A DNA stretch of 6,167 nt from an uncultured Halieaceae bacterium (GTDB taxonomy: Bacteria; Pseudomonadota; Gammaproteobacteria; Pseudomonadales; Halieaceae), in NCBI GenBank assembly GCA_938074135.1, contig CALJFL010000071.1, positions 1 through 6,167 on the forward strand, written 5' to 3'. Every line of letters starts with the position of its first letter. Positions within the stretch are counted from its first letter, which is position 1. Shown here piece by piece: positions 1-5,961 of this stretch. The translations under genes were made by a program, and so were the position numbers. The notes under the pieces are model-generated. The model was not told the DNA's origin, did not search any database, and worked only from the letters and a program-made list of their open reading frames with translations.

Positions 1-551
1 TGATCAAGGCAAAAGCCTGGCTGGCCCCCGTGTTGATCGAGAGGGCCTGGGAAGAGTCGCTGGCGAAGAGCGGGCCCGTGCCACCCTGGCCCTGGGCCGA
101 TACCTGGCCAGTAGCGCGTTTGCAGGTGCCCGCCGCCGGGGTCAATCTGCTGGTACTGGCGGGAGATTCGGGTAATGCCCTGGCCTTCGGGCCAGGCCAT
201 GCCCGCGCGTCGGCCCAGCCGGGACAATCCGGAACGGTGGTCATTGGCGGTCATCGCGACACCCATTTCGATTTTCTGCGTGAATTGAAGCCCGCCATGG
301 AGCTGACGCTGGCGTCGGCTGACGGTATTACCCGATCTTATCGCGTAGAAACATCGACCATCGTGGATGCCGGCACGCATCGACTTGCAGTGCACGACCC
401 TCAAGACAGGCTATTGCTCGTCACCTGCTACCCCTTCGACGCACTGAGTGCCGATGGCTCGCTTCGCTATGTTGTGACCGCACGGCCCACCGCGCAGGCT
501 ATTACTCGCTTTCCCCTAATCGACAATCACCGCAAGGCTTACACGCTATGA
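1..551 (+). CDS. Class GN sortase, 5'-truncated by window edge
   Basis: Sortases are membrane-anchored cysteine transpeptidases that cut a C-terminal sorting signal and attach the target protein to a nucleophile. The class GN subfamily belongs to Gram-negative, mostly marine, proteobacteria. The frame is open to the left edge (first full codon at 3), so the start and the expected N-terminal membrane helix lie outside. The GTG at 30 is probably internal, because the family-typical AKAWLAPVLIERAW stretch runs through it. Visible hallmarks are PWPWADTWPVARL, LAFGPGH, the catalytic His in GGHRDTHFDFL (codon 252-254), the catalytic Cys in TCYPFDA (codon 426-428) and the Arg in LRYVV (codon 465-467). 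All three active-site residues are intact. About 20 residues follow the Arg strand. From family knowledge, the partner LPXTG/VIT-vWA substrate gene usually lies beside it, here presumably upstream and unseen. The stop overlaps the next start (ATGA), suggesting translational coupling. Confidence 0.9.
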   Translation, partial: IKAKAWLAPVLIERAWEESLAKSGPVPPWPWADTWPVARLQVPAAGVNLLVLAGDSGNALAFGPGHARASAQPGQSGTVVIGGHRDTHFDFLRELKPAMELTLASADGITRSYRVETSTIVDAGTHRLAVHDPQDRLLLVTCYPFDALSADGSLRYVVTARPTAQAITRFPLIDNHRKAYTL

Positions 552-964
552 AACCACTGCAATATATGGAAACGATCGCCCTTTACCAGGCTTTGAGTCC
601 GCAACAGCTCGCCGCGCTGATCCGCGCAGACTGGCGGTGCATTGAACCAGGCTTGGGCGGCGAGCACTTTATCTACCTGAAGCTCTGCCAGCGTTATGCC
701 GAGATGATTGCACGCCAGTGGGAGGTGCCTCTGCACGGCGCTGGCTACGTGGTCCGGTTGGTACTTCCGGCTGATGTTATCAGGCAGTATGACCTTGAAA
801 CCGTGGCCTACGAAGAGCATCTGGAATACCGTTTGCCGGTGAGTGAAGTGGCGGCGGTAAACCGGCATTTGGTCGGCGATGTACAACCGGTATCGGCTTT
901 TCTCGACCGGCAGAGTTACTCGATCCCGCTGGGTAGTCGCCCCCTGGCGAGTCTCATGGGTTGA
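548..964 (+). CDS. Small conserved protein of the 'ADP-ribosylation/crystallin J1'-labelled family
   Basis: A 138-residue soluble protein with no signal peptide or membrane segment, and no function I can assign. The pattern matches a small family that automated annotation often calls ADP-ribosylation/crystallin J1. It has LYQALSPQQLAALIRADWR near the N-terminus (residues 12-30), RYAEMIARQWEVPLHGAGYVVR in the middle (49-70), and HLEYRLPVSEVAAVNRHLVG towards the end (91-110). It looks divergent: the usual FPPRLP.QPIFYP block reads IEPGLGGEHFIYL and the usual EYW is EYR. The label is historical and does not establish ADP-ribosyl chemistry. The ATG at 548 overlaps the sortase stop at 549-551. A modest SD (AAGG, 534-537) sits ten bases upstream. 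ATG 566 is an alternative start but has no SD. The overlap implies co-translation with the sortase. Whether the two act together is unknown. Confidence 0.75.
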   Translation: MKPLQYMETIALYQALSPQQLAALIRADWRCIEPGLGGEHFIYLKLCQRYAEMIARQWEVPLHGAGYVVRLVLPADVIRQYDLETVAYEEHLEYRLPVSEVAAVNRHLVGDVQPVSAFLDRQSYSIPLGSRPLASLMG

Positions 965-987
965 TGATTCGCTGACGCATCTTTGCG

Positions 988-1017
988 TTGTGGCCGGCCT
1001 GCCCGGCTGGCTATACT
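988..1017 (+). promoter_or_regulatory. Candidate sigma70-type promoter for the ClsC-like gene
   Basis: A good -10 hexamer, TATACT (1012-1017, five of six consensus bases), lies 18 bases after a weak -35, TTGTGG (988-993). Transcription would start near 1024, about 22 bases before the GTG start. The spacer holds a GC-rich inverted repeat, GCCGG/CCGGC (993-997 and 1003-1007), extendable by two G-T wobbles to 991-1009. No T-tract follows, so it is not an intrinsic terminator. It could be an operator or simple GC-rich chance. This is inference from sequence only. Confidence 0.4.
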
Positions 1018-1030
1018 GAGGCAGTGCCAT

Positions 1031-1037
1031 AAGGAAG
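1031..1037 (+). promoter_or_regulatory. Ribosome binding site fixing the GTG start of the ClsC-like gene
   Basis: AAGGAAG is followed after eight bases by GTG at 1046. This selects the GTG over the more upstream in-frame codon at 983, which would put 21 polar and basic residues before the signal peptide and would lie upstream of the likely promoter -10. Confidence 0.75.
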
Positions 1038-1045
1038 TATTGCCA

Positions 1046-2551
1046 GTGAATAATTTGTCCCGGTATGTCCGCCTGGTGTTGGTTGTTCTGATCAGTGCCT
1101 GTGCCACGGTTGAGCCGGAGCGCGACCGTCCGCCAGAGCTGGCACTGTCGCCGGCGCCGCTATCCGCCTGGCCCATGTTGGAAGAGACTGCAGGCGGCAA
1201 TCTATTCGTGCCGATGAACAACGGGCAGACCGCTCTCGATTGGCGCCTGCGCGCTTTGCAGGGGGCAAGCCGCAGCATAGATCTGCAGACCTTTATCTGG
1301 GAGAGCGACGCGGCGGGGAGGGCGTTGGTCCAGGAAGCCGTGGCGGCTGCCGATCGCGGTGTGAAGGTGCGCGTTATTCTGGACGATAGCTTTCTGGCCC
1401 ATGCCGACCCCGTGATCCGTGCACTATCAGAGCACCCGATGATCTCCCATCGGATCTATAACCCCGTGGCAAATCGTGCTGGAGGTGCGGCCATGCGCCA
1501 GCTGGAGAACATTACGGAGTTCTCTCGCATCAACCACCGGATGCACAACAAGCTGCTGGTGATCGATGGTCGGGTAGCGATTGTCGGGGGTCGCAATCAG
1601 GCAGACGAGTACTACGGCTATCGTGCCGAGCATAATTTTCGTGATCTTGAAGTCATACTGCAGGGCCCCCTGGTCCCGCGTCTGTCGGGTCTTTTTGACC
1701 TGTACTGGAATGACCCATGGACAATACCCATCGAGCACCTGGTTGATGCCAGTGAAGAATTGTCACCGGGCGAGCTTGCCAGTTGGCTAACCGCCAAAGA
1801 TAGCCTGGTCAACCATCCCCAACCCGCTACACCGGACCAGTGGCAGGCCCTGTTCGAGACTGGTTACCCCGGAACTGCCAGGCTCATCGTGGACACGCCT
1901 GCCGAAGAGAGCCCGGCAGTGGATTTTCCTGTGCAGCTTGCCCAGGCCTATATCGAACGCATTGACGCGACGCAACGCGACCTTTTGCTGATTTCCGCTT
2001 ATTTCATCCCGACTGAGCCGCTCACGGAAGCGATTGAGAGAGCGACCGCGCGCGGGGTCAAAGTGAGGATACTGACCAACTCCCTGGGCTCCAATAACCA
2101 TGTGACGGCCCACGCTGCCTATGCCGAGCACAGGCCGGCCCTGTTGCATGCCGGTGCGGAACTCTATGAGCTGCGTGCCGATGCCAGCGCTCGTGCACTT
2201 TACGTCTTTGAAGAGGTTGAGGAGAGCAGCATTCTCGGGCTGCATGCAAAGATCGCCCTGTTCGATGACTGTTGCCTGATGGTGGGTTCGTCGAATCTGG
2301 ATCCACGCTCCCTGCGGATTAATACCGAGATTGGTGCCTTGGTCGACAGCCCGGGCCTGAATGCCCATGTTCGCGAACTCTTCGCGGTGGACTTGTTGCC
2401 TGAGAATGCCTGGCGCGTAAAGCTTGGCGAGACAGGCAATGTCGTGTGGGTGGGCCCTGAGGGCGATGTGCACGAAGCCCCACCGGCCTCATTTTTCATG
2501 CGTGCAGAGTCCTGGTTTTTTGGTCTTTTGCCGATTGAACAGCAGATGTAA
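1046..2551 (+). CDS. Phospholipase D family lipoprotein, ClsC-like cardiolipin synthase
   Basis: A 501-residue protein from the GTG start. Residues 1-18 form a lipoprotein signal (basic VNNLSRYVR, then a hydrophobic run) ending in lipobox ISAC with Cys19 as the lipidated residue. The +2 residue is Ala, not Asp, so outer-membrane sorting is likely. Two HxKxxxxD (HKD) motifs are intact: HNKLLVID (His167, Lys169, Asp174) followed by GGRN, and LHAKIALFD (His400, Lys402, Asp407) followed by GSSNLDPRS. These pair to form one active site in PLD enzymes. FRDLEVILQGP, YWNDPW, TNSLGSNN and a C-terminal LPIEQQ are typical of the ClsC/YmdC branch. E. coli ClsC makes cardiolipin from phosphatidylglycerol and phosphatidylethanolamine, so a phosphatidyl-transfer role at the periplasmic face is likely. 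A different PLD-type hydrolase or transferase activity cannot be excluded. The gene stands 81 bases after its neighbour with its own promoter candidate, so it is probably a separate unit. Confidence 0.88.
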   Translation: MNNLSRYVRLVLVVLISACATVEPERDRPPELALSPAPLSAWPMLEETAGGNLFVPMNNGQTALDWRLRALQGASRSIDLQTFIWESDAAGRALVQEAVAAADRGVKVRVILDDSFLAHADPVIRALSEHPMISHRIYNPVANRAGGAAMRQLENITEFSRINHRMHNKLLVIDGRVAIVGGRNQADEYYGYRAEHNFRDLEVILQGPLVPRLSGLFDLYWNDPWTIPIEHLVDASEELSPGELASWLTAKDSLVNHPQPATPDQWQALFETGYPGTARLIVDTPAEESPAVDFPVQLAQAYIERIDATQRDLLLISAYFIPTEPLTEAIERATARGVKVRILTNSLGSNNHVTAHAAYAEHRPALLHAGAELYELRADASARALYVFEEVEESSILGLHAKIALFDDCCLMVGSSNLDPRSLRINTEIGALVDSPGLNAHVRELFAVDLLPENAWRVKLGETGNVVWVGPEGDVHEAPPASFFMRAESWFFGLLPIEQQM

Positions 2552-2674
2552 AACACGGGTCAAAATCCCACTTTCCCTTTAATTTTCGACGATTTTCAGG
2601 CAGTATTGCCGTCCCTCGCGCTGGGCCCCTGGTAGCGGTTGCCGCGCGATACTTATTTGAAAGGTTTTATACAC

Positions 2675-2693
2675 AGCTCTGTTCTGAACAGCT
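2675..2693 (+). promoter_or_regulatory. Upstream hairpin of the thrS leader
   Basis: The 5' arm AGCT plus GTT pairs with AAC plus AGCT around a CTG loop, leaving two bulged bases (2679-2680). An alternative register is CTGTT/AACAG (2679-2683 with 2687-2691). A 13-base stretch without obvious pairing (2694-2706) separates it from the anticodon-like arm. In the E. coli thrS operator a second stem-loop also lies upstream of the anticodon-like domain, across a single-stranded linker. The correspondence is inferred from layout only. The rest of the 2552-2747 intergenic region holds only weak signals: a short GGG/CCC pairing just after the upstream stop followed by T-rich sequence, and a GCGG/CCGC mini-hairpin at 2635-2645. 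Confidence 0.4.
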
Positions 2694-2706
2694 TGCTCTG
2701 AACCAC

Positions 2707-2727
2707 GTGGCCTTTGGTAAGGGTCAC
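2707..2727 (+). promoter_or_regulatory. tRNA-Thr anticodon-arm mimic: probable ThrRS translational operator of thrS
   Basis: GTGGCCT (2707-2713) pairs with GGGTCAC (2721-2727) to give seven base pairs, two of them G-U, closing the seven-base loop TTGGTAA (2714-2720). This loop is the anticodon loop of tRNA-Thr(GGU), with U33, anticodon GGU at 2716-2718, and A37/A38. The 14 bases CCTTTGGTAAGGGT differ at one position from the E. coli tRNA-Thr(GGU) anticodon arm CCCTTGGTAAGGGT (from memory). The anticodon triplet lies at -32 to -30 from the thrS ATG and the arm ends nine bases before the SD. In E. coli, ThrRS binds an anticodon-like leader stem-loop at similar distance and blocks ribosome loading. 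The same autoregulation is inferred here. No other tRNA parts surround it, so it is not a tRNA gene. Confidence 0.72.
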
Positions 2728-2747
2728 CACTGATTAAAGGAAAGCTC

Positions 2748-4679
2748 ATGCCTGTTATTACTCTGCCCGATGGCAGCAACCGCAGTTTCGATAATCCCGT
2801 TTCCGTACACGATGTGGCCGCAGATATTGGTCCCGGCCTGGCCAAGGCGGCCCTGGCTGGTGTGGTGGATGGGCGCGAGGTCGATACTTCTTACGTCATT
2901 CAATCTGATGCCGCGCTGGCGATTATCACCGACCGCGATGAGGCTGGCCTGGAAGTGATTCGTCACTCGAGTGCGCACCTGATGGCGATGGCTACCCAGC
3001 AACTGTTTCCCGGTGTGCAGGTGACGATCGGCCCGGTGATCGAGGATGGCTTTTTCTACGATTTCGCCACCGGCAACAATTTCGCGCCGGAAGATCTCGA
3101 GAAGATCGAAAAGCGCATGGAAGAGATCGTGGCGGATGACCTGCCCGTGGAGAGAATTGTCTGCAGTCGCGAAAAGGCTGTGGAATTGTTTCGCAATATG
3201 GGCGAGCGTTACAAAGTACAGATAATCCAGGAGTTGCCTGAAGATGAGGAAATTTCCATCTACCGGCAGGGCGCCTGGATGGATCTGTGCCGCGGCCCCC
3301 ATGTGCCCAGTACCGGCAAACTGAAAGCCTTCAAGTTGACCAAGGTAGCCGGTGCCTACTGGCGTGGCGATTCCAACAACAAGATGCTGCAGCGCATTTA
3401 CGGCACGGCCTGGGCCAACAAGAAGCAGTTGAAGCAGTACCTGCACCGTATTGAAGAGGCCGAAAAGCGCGACCATCGCAAGATTGGCAAGAAGCTGGGC
3501 CTGTTCCACACCCAGGAAGAAGCGCCGGGCATGGTGTTCTGGCACCCGGACGGCTGGACCATCTACCAGGTCATTGAGCAGTACATGCGCGCCGCTCAGA
3601 TTCAGCACGATTACCAGGAGATCAAGACCCCGCAGCTCGTGGACCTGTCGTTGTGGGAGAAGTCCGGTCACGCCGACAAGTTTGGCGATGATATGTTCAT
3701 GTTGAAGGCGGAAGAACGTGAGTTTGCGGTCAAGCCCATGAACTGCCCTTGCCACGTACAGGTGTTCAACCAGGGCCTTAAGTCCTATCGTGATTTGCCG
3801 CTGCGGCTGGCCGAGTTTGGCAGTTGCCACCGTAATGAGCCTTCGGGTTCCCTCCACGGCATTATGCGGGTACGCGGCTTTACTCAGGACGATGCACATA
3901 TATTCTGCACCGAAGAGCAGATTCAGCCAGAGGTCTCCTCTTTCATCGATTTCCTGCACGCGGTCTACGCTGATTTTGGCTTTAGTGATGTGATCTATCG
4001 CCTGTCGACCCGACCTGAGCAGCGCGTGGGTTCAGACGGCGATTGGGATCGTGCCGAAAAGGCGCTGGCCGATGCGCTTGATGCCCAGGGCCTGCCGTGG
4101 GAGGAGCTACCCGGCGAGGGGGCTTTCTATGGACCGAAGATCGAGTTTTCCCTGAAGGACTGTATTGGGCGGGTGTGGCAATTGGGTACCATTCAGGTTG
4201 ATTTCTCGATGCCCGGCAGACTGGATGCCCAGTACGTGGCCGAGGATGGATCCAGGCAGACTCCGGTAATGCTGCACCGTGCGATCCTGGGTTCCTTTGA
4301 GCGATTTATCGGTATTTTGATCGAACATTATGAAGGTGTGTTTCCTACTTGGTTGGCGCCGCAACAGGCTGTTGTGCTCAATATCACCGACAAACAGTCG
4401 GAATATGCCCGGAATGTGGAAGATTCCTTAAAAAACAAGGGCTTTCGCGTCATTTCAGACTTGAGAAATGAAAAAATCGGCTTTAAAATCCGCGAGCACA
4501 CGATTCAGAAGGTTCCGTACCTGTTAGTGGTAGGGGACAAGGAAGTAGAATCAAAGACTTTGGCCGTTCGTGCCCGTCGTGGAGAGGACCTGGGATCTAT
4601 GGATCTCGAGGCGTTTAGCCAACTCCTTTCCGACGATGTAGCGCGTCGCGGTCGTATTGCATTGGAGAATCAGCATTAA
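2748..4679 (+). CDS. thrS: Threonyl-tRNA synthetase
   Basis: This class II synthetase charges tRNA-Thr with threonine in the cytoplasm. It is 643 residues long, against 642 in E. coli, and is complete. An N-terminal TGS domain (about 1-62) begins [10 protein letters not shown]. The editing domain, which hydrolyses Ser-tRNA-Thr, carries HSSAH (His73, His77) and DLCRGPH (Cys181, His185). The catalytic core has the zinc ligands Cys333 (in MNCPCH), His384 (in DDAHIF) and His510 (in [10 protein letters not shown]), and motif 2 at [10 protein letters not shown]. The C-terminal anticodon-binding domain contains [21 protein letters not shown] replaces the MNCPGH of E. coli, a variant I also know from Pseudomonas. 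The ATG at 2748 follows SD AAGGA (2737-2741) by six bases. The tRNA-like hairpin just upstream suggests feedback repression by its own product. The stop overlaps the infC start. Confidence 0.98.
   Translation: MPVITLPDGSNRSFDNPVSVHDVAADIGPGLAKAALAGVVDGREVDTSYVIQSDAALAIITDRDEAGLEVIRHSSAHLMAMATQQLFPGVQVTIGPVIEDGFFYDFATGNNFAPEDLEKIEKRMEEIVADDLPVERIVCSREKAVELFRNMGERYKVQIIQELPEDEEISIYRQGAWMDLCRGPHVPSTGKLKAFKLTKVAGAYWRGDSNNKMLQRIYGTAWANKKQLKQYLHRIEEAEKRDHRKIGKKLGLFHTQEEAPGMVFWHPDGWTIYQVIEQYMRAAQIQHDYQEIKTPQLVDLSLWEKSGHADKFGDDMFMLKAEEREFAVKPMNCPCHVQVFNQGLKSYRDLPLRLAEFGSCHRNEPSGSLHGIMRVRGFTQDDAHIFCTEEQIQPEVSSFIDFLHAVYADFGFSDVIYRLSTRPEQRVGSDGDWDRAEKALADALDAQGLPWEELPGEGAFYGPKIEFSLKDCIGRVWQLGTIQVDFSMPGRLDAQYVAEDGSRQTPVMLHRAILGSFERFIGILIEHYEGVFPTWLAPQQAVVLNITDKQSEYARNVEDSLKNKGFRVISDLRNEKIGFKIREHTIQKVPYLLVVGDKEVESKTLAVRARRGEDLGSMDLEAFSQLLSDDVARRGRIALENQH
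4664..4677 (+). promoter_or_regulatory. infC: infC Shine-Dalgarno and AUU start codon
   Basis: GGAG (4664-4667) is followed after seven bases by ATT (4675-4677), in frame with IF3. The last T of ATT is also the first base of the thrS TAA (4677-4679). Other in-frame options are TTG 4657, which lies before the SD, and ATC 4669, which is only one base after it. Neither is correctly placed. AUU is the known start of E. coli infC and is the basis of IF3 autoregulation, because IF3 discriminates against initiation at it. Confidence 0.88.
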
Positions 4680-5211
4680 GAAAGACAGCGGCAAAGGTGC
4701 CAGTAAAAAGGCGATAACGAACGACCAGATTACCGCAGACCCGGTTCGTCTGGTTGGGGCCGAAGGAGAGCAGGTGGGAGTTGTCCCGCTGAGTGAAGCC
4801 ATCGCGGCAGCGGAAGCAGCCACAATGGATCTGGTACAAATTGCTGATTCCGACCCCGTGGTCTGTAAGATCATGGATTACGGGAAACATGTGTTCGAAG
4901 CCAAGAAGCAAAAGTCTGCTCAGCGTAAGAAGCAGAAGCGAACACAGGTTAAAGAAATGAAGTTTCGTCCAGGGACGGAGGATGGAGACTATCAGGTAAA
5001 ACTACGCAACCTGACACGTTTCCTTGAAAACGGCGATAAGGCCAAGGTAACGCTGCGATTTCGCGGTCGTGAAATGGCTCACCAGGAAATTGGCATGGAG
5101 CTACTCAAGCGAGTAGAAGCTGATCTGGCCGAGTTGGGTTCAGTCGAGCAATTCCCGAAAATGGAAGGCCGACAGCTCACAATGGTTATTGCCCCTAAAA
5201 AGAAGAACTAG
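4675..5211 (+). CDS. infC: Translation initiation factor IF-3
   Basis: IF3 binds the 30S subunit, prevents premature 50S joining and monitors start-codon and initiator-tRNA pairing. From the ATT start it has 178 residues (E. coli has 180). The N-terminal domain, about 14-80, includes [14 protein letters not shown] and [15 protein letters not shown] (64-78). A lysine-rich linker ([13 protein letters not shown]) follows. The C-terminal domain carries [15 protein letters not shown] (96-110) and [17 protein letters not shown] (124-140) and ends in PKKKN. It overlaps thrS by five bases, so translation of the two is probably coupled. The AUU start implies repression when IF3 is abundant, as known in E. 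coli. Confidence 0.97.
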   Translation: MKKDSGKGASKKAITNDQITADPVRLVGAEGEQVGVVPLSEAIAAAEAATMDLVQIADSDPVVCKIMDYGKHVFEAKKQKSAQRKKQKRTQVKEMKFRPGTEDGDYQVKLRNLTRFLENGDKAKVTLRFRGREMAHQEIGMELLKRVEADLAELGSVEQFPKMEGRQLTMVIAPKKKN

Positions 5212-5270
5212 CGGCCTGTGAATGCCCTTGTTTCTTCAAATTTAAACATTCAAATGCGGAGTATTTGATT

Positions 5271-5465
5271 ATGCCTAAAGCAAAAATTCACAGTGGGGCT
5301 GCCAAGCGGTTTAAAAAGACTGCCGGTGGTTATAAGCGCAAGAGCGCCAACAAAAGTCATATCCTGACCAAGATGACAACCAAGCGTAAGCGTCAGCTGC
5401 GCGGTACCTCGATGATCCATAAGAATGACGAAGTTCTTATCGATCGTATGATGCGTGCCAAGTAA
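5271..5465 (+). CDS. rpmI: 50S ribosomal protein L35
   Basis: A 64-residue, strongly basic protein of the large ribosomal subunit (E. coli L35 has 65). Family features are the MPKAK start, [13 protein letters not shown], and [17 protein letters not shown] chose ATG 5271 over the upstream in-frame TTG at 5265 because MPK is the conserved N-terminus and GGAG (5258-5261) lies nine bases before it. The 59-base gap after infC is AT-rich and contains a direct repeat, TTCAAAT (5235-5241 and 5249-5255). In E. coli, L20 represses rpmI-rplT by binding the rpmI leader; such a site here is possible but I could not identify it. Confidence 0.97.
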   Translation: MPKAKIHSGAAKRFKKTAGGYKRKSANKSHILTKMTTKRKRQLRGTSMIHKNDEVLIDRMMRAK

Positions 5466-5496
5466 TCGGTCTATTGGATAATTAAGGAGAAGACTT

Positions 5497-5856
5497 ATGC
5501 CTCGCGTAAAACGTGGTGTGGTGGCGCATCGCCGTCACAAGAAAGTTCTGAAGCAGGCCAAGGGTTACTATGGTGCCCGCAGCCGTATTTTTCGAGTTGC
5601 CAAGCAAGCCGTTACCAAGGCTGGCCAGTATGCATATCGTGATCGCCGTCAGCGCAAGCGTCAATTTCGCGCGCTGTGGATTACTCGCATCAACGCCCAG
5701 TCTCGCGCCAATGGCTTGAGCTACAGCCGCCTGATTAATGGCCTGAAAAAAGCCGAGATCGGTCTTGATCGTCGTGTCCTTGCGGACCTTGCGGTGCATG
5801 ATAAGCAGGCTTTTGCAGCGATCGTGGAGCAAGCGAAGGCGGCACTGGCCGCTTAA
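5497..5856 (+). CDS. rplT: 50S ribosomal protein L20
   Basis: A 119-residue basic protein (E. coli has 118) that binds 23S rRNA early in large-subunit assembly. The extended basic N-terminal half starts [20 protein letters not shown] and contains KGYYGARSR. The signature [16 protein letters not shown] (55-70) is intact, followed by [25 protein letters not shown] strong SD, AAGGAGA (5484-5490), sits six bases before the ATG, consistent with high expression. It lies 31 bases after rpmI and is surely co-transcribed with it. In enterobacteria L20 also acts as the repressor of rpmI-rplT translation. Confidence 0.98.
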   Translation: MPRVKRGVVAHRRHKKVLKQAKGYYGARSRIFRVAKQAVTKAGQYAYRDRRQRKRQFRALWITRINAQSRANGLSYSRLINGLKKAEIGLDRRVLADLAVHDKQAFAAIVEQAKAALAA

Positions 5857-5866
5857 GCCCACCCTG

Positions 5867-5880
5867 ACCGCTCAGGCGGT
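5867..5880 (+). other. GC-rich hairpin after rplT
   Basis: ACCGC (5867-5871) and GCGGT (5876-5880) pair around the loop TCAG. A G-T wobble at 5866/5881 can add one pair. No T-tract follows, so it is not a terminator alone. It may protect the 3' end of the upstream mRNA or take part in folding of the rplT-pheS leader. Confidence 0.5.
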
Positions 5881-5901
5881 TCGCTGGCTACATGAAAGAA
5901 C

Positions 5902-5941
5902 AAGAAGGGAAAGGGCCTCGCTCTTTCCCTTCTTTTATTTT
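5902..5941 (+). terminator. Intrinsic terminator between rplT and pheS, probable attenuator
   Basis: A perfect 12-base-pair stem, AAGAAGGGAAAG (5902-5913) with CTTTCCCTTCTT (5923-5934), surrounds a nine-base loop, and the end of the stem runs into TTTTATTTT (5933-5941). pheS starts only 20 bases further on and no promoter is visible in that gap, so pheS transcripts most likely read through this site. E. coli pheST has an attenuator at the same place, controlled by the leader peptide PheM. I find no leader peptide with a usual start codon here, so how read-through would be controlled is open. Confidence 0.88.
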
Positions 5942-5961
5942 GGATAAACGAGTATTCAATA

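Noticed and set aside
1787..2473. Minus-strand open frame opposite the ClsC-like gene, about 228 codons
   Set aside because: It is an antisense shadow of a clearly coding gene with intact HKD motifs, and the translated protein has no recognisable features.
2557..2583. Terminator after the ClsC-like gene
   Set aside because: The GGGT/ATCCC pairing is only three or four base pairs with a bulge, too weak to call despite the T-rich sequence after it.
2668..2673. TATACA as the thrS -10 box
   Set aside because: No acceptable -35 lies at 16-18 bases upstream, and a start here would fall inside the upstream leader hairpin. The thrS promoter remains unassigned.
2679..2691. CTGTTCTGAACAG as a LexA box
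   Set aside because: There are seven bases between CTG and CAG, whereas the gammaproteobacterial LexA box needs ten. It is better explained as part of a leader hairpin.
2714..2727. Fragment of a tRNA-Thr gene
   Set aside because: Only the anticodon arm is matched; there is no D arm, T arm or acceptor stem around it. The position just before the thrS SD fits a regulatory mimic better than a gene remnant.
2724..3959. Long open frame on the minus strand opposite thrS, about 411 codons
   Set aside because: It lies wholly over the thrS leader and coding region, its protein resembles nothing I recognise, and it is the kind of antisense frame that GC-rich codon use in thrS creates.
5918..5947. SLFPFFYFG frame as a true PheM leader peptide
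   Set aside because: No ATG, GTG or TTG opens this frame after rplT, and the Phe codons are the 3' arm and T-tract of the terminator itself. A T-rich terminator produces Phe codons by chance. Kept only as part of the attenuation finding.
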